From the NCBI GenBank assembly GCA_902796785.1, contig CADBQJ010000241.1, positions 1-6,177 of the forward strand: DNA of 6,177 nucleotides, written 5' to 3'. A model generated the notes under the pieces. The model did no database searches, was not told the origin of the DNA, and saw nothing but the letters and a program-made list of their open reading frames with translations. The number at the start of each line of letters is the position of its first letter. Position 1 is the first letter of the stretch. Below, piece by piece: positions 5,934-6,177 of the stretch. Source of the stretch: Fibrobacter succinogenes (GTDB taxonomy: Bacteria > Fibrobacterota > Fibrobacteria > Fibrobacterales > CADBQJ01). The position numbers were made by a program, and so were the translations under genes.

Positions 5934-5947
5934 GAAATGCCTTTCTA
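5932..5947. promoter_or_regulatory. 16-bp perfect-arm palindrome, possible operator
   Basis: TAGAAA, a four-base spacer TGCC, then TTTCTA: six-base arms that are exact inverted repeats. It lies in the 53-bp divergent region between prmA and the polyprenyl synthase gene and overlaps both proposed -10 elements (5928-5933 minus, 5946-5951 plus). A dimeric repressor bound here could control both genes. It could also be a chance AT-rich palindrome. Confidence 0.35.
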
Positions 5948-5951
5948 TCTT
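5946..5951 (+). promoter_or_regulatory. Putative -10 element (TATCTT) of the polyprenyl synthase gene
   Basis: TATCTT fits TANNNT with four of six consensus bases (TATAAT). Transcription from about 5958 would give a leader of roughly 17 bases that includes the GAGGA ribosome site at 5965-5969. No -35 is seen. Confidence 0.25.
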
Positions 5952-5974
5952 TGACTCCAAAAACGAGGATTCTT

Positions 5975-6177
5975 TTGGCCGCCTTCGCCGAACACCTGCT
6001 CCTGCACGACATCCGTTCCTCCGTCGCCGACGAGCTCCGCGAGATGGAGCGCATCGCCCGCGACGTGGCCGACACCGCGCCGGACTGCGTCCGCGACCGC
6101 ATGCGCCTGATGCTCGGCGCCCAGGGCAAGCGCGTCCGCGCCACCATGCTCCTCCTCCTCGCCCGTTCCGGCGGGGA
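5975..6177 (+). CDS. Polyprenyl diphosphate synthase, N-terminal part (partial, TTG start)
   Basis: Class I trans-prenyltransferase that would extend allylic diphosphates with isopentenyl diphosphate to make long-chain or farnesyl/geranylgeranyl-type products, for example quinone side chains. Only 67 residues are in the window. The diagnostic piece is GAQGKRVRA at 48-56, equivalent to the family's GGKRxRP motif that binds the isopentenyl diphosphate; the two aspartate-rich motifs would lie beyond the right edge. Residues 1-45 are helical and charged (DELREMERIARDVADT), as expected for the first helices. The start is TTG at 5975 because GAGGA at 5965-5969 stands five bases before it. The other options are TTG 5951 (no ribosome site) and ATG 6044, which would remove the first helix. 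It is divergent from prmA. Chain length and product cannot be told from this fragment. Confidence 0.72.
   Translation, partial: MAAFAEHLLLHDIRSSVADELREMERIARDVADTAPDCVRDRMRLMLGAQGKRVRATMLLLLARSGG

Noticed and set aside
3525..5954. A plus-strand reading frame open for about 800 codons across dnaA and antisense to prmA.
   Set aside because: Its product is an Arg/Pro/Gly/Ala-rich sequence without domains, overlapping two clearly identified genes; long shadow frames are normal at this GC content.
5926..6147. A small minus-strand reading frame of 73 codons.
   Set aside because: It lies opposite the polyprenyl synthase start and has Arg/Ser-rich shadow composition.

Overview
The window is a GC-rich (by eye well above 60% G+C), densely packed bacterial housekeeping segment. 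It holds eight protein genes, two of them cut by the window edges. I see no RNA genes, mobile elements, CRISPR arrays or phage signs. Codons end mostly in C or G in every gene, so nothing looks recently acquired by composition. The taxon cannot be fixed from the sequence. A SQS-type squalene synthase, a divergent DnaA and a MurC-like ligase with a variant P-loop suggest a high-GC non-model phylum such as Verrucomicrobiota/PVC or Acidobacteriota. That is a low-confidence inference.

Layout. From 3610 down to 1 (minus strand) runs a tight five-gene operon. In transcription order it is an unrecognised three-helix membrane protein, a squalene synthase, lspA (signal peptidase II), rluD (23S rRNA pseudouridine synthase) and the N-terminal third of a MurC-like ligase. 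All four junctions are exact 4-base ATGA stop/start overlaps, so translation is probably coupled along the operon. An 80-bp divergent intergenic region (3611-3690) separates this operon from dnaA (3691-5061, plus). dnaA ends tail-to-tail against prmA (5921-5058, minus), the two stop codons sharing one palindromic CTAG. A second short divergent region (5922-5974) carries a 16-bp palindrome. After it, a polyprenyl diphosphate synthase gene starts on the plus strand at a TTG codon and runs off the right edge.

How the genes relate. Squalene synthase and the polyprenyl synthase are isoprenoid enzymes that can draw on the same prenyl diphosphate pool. LspA and the MurC-like enzyme act in the cell envelope (lipoprotein maturation and muropeptide synthesis). 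RluD and PrmA modify the large ribosomal subunit. DnaA starts replication, but dnaN is not beside it and no convincing DnaA-box cluster is present, so this may not be the origin.

The points most worth a second look are the divergent DnaA (an insertion of about 16 residues built on a tandem repeat in the AAA+ domain, and a basic-poor DNA-binding loop), the unknown membrane protein coupled to a squalene synthase that lacks a membrane tail, and promoter geometry that suggests leaderless mRNAs for three genes. No clearly new multi-gene system is evident.
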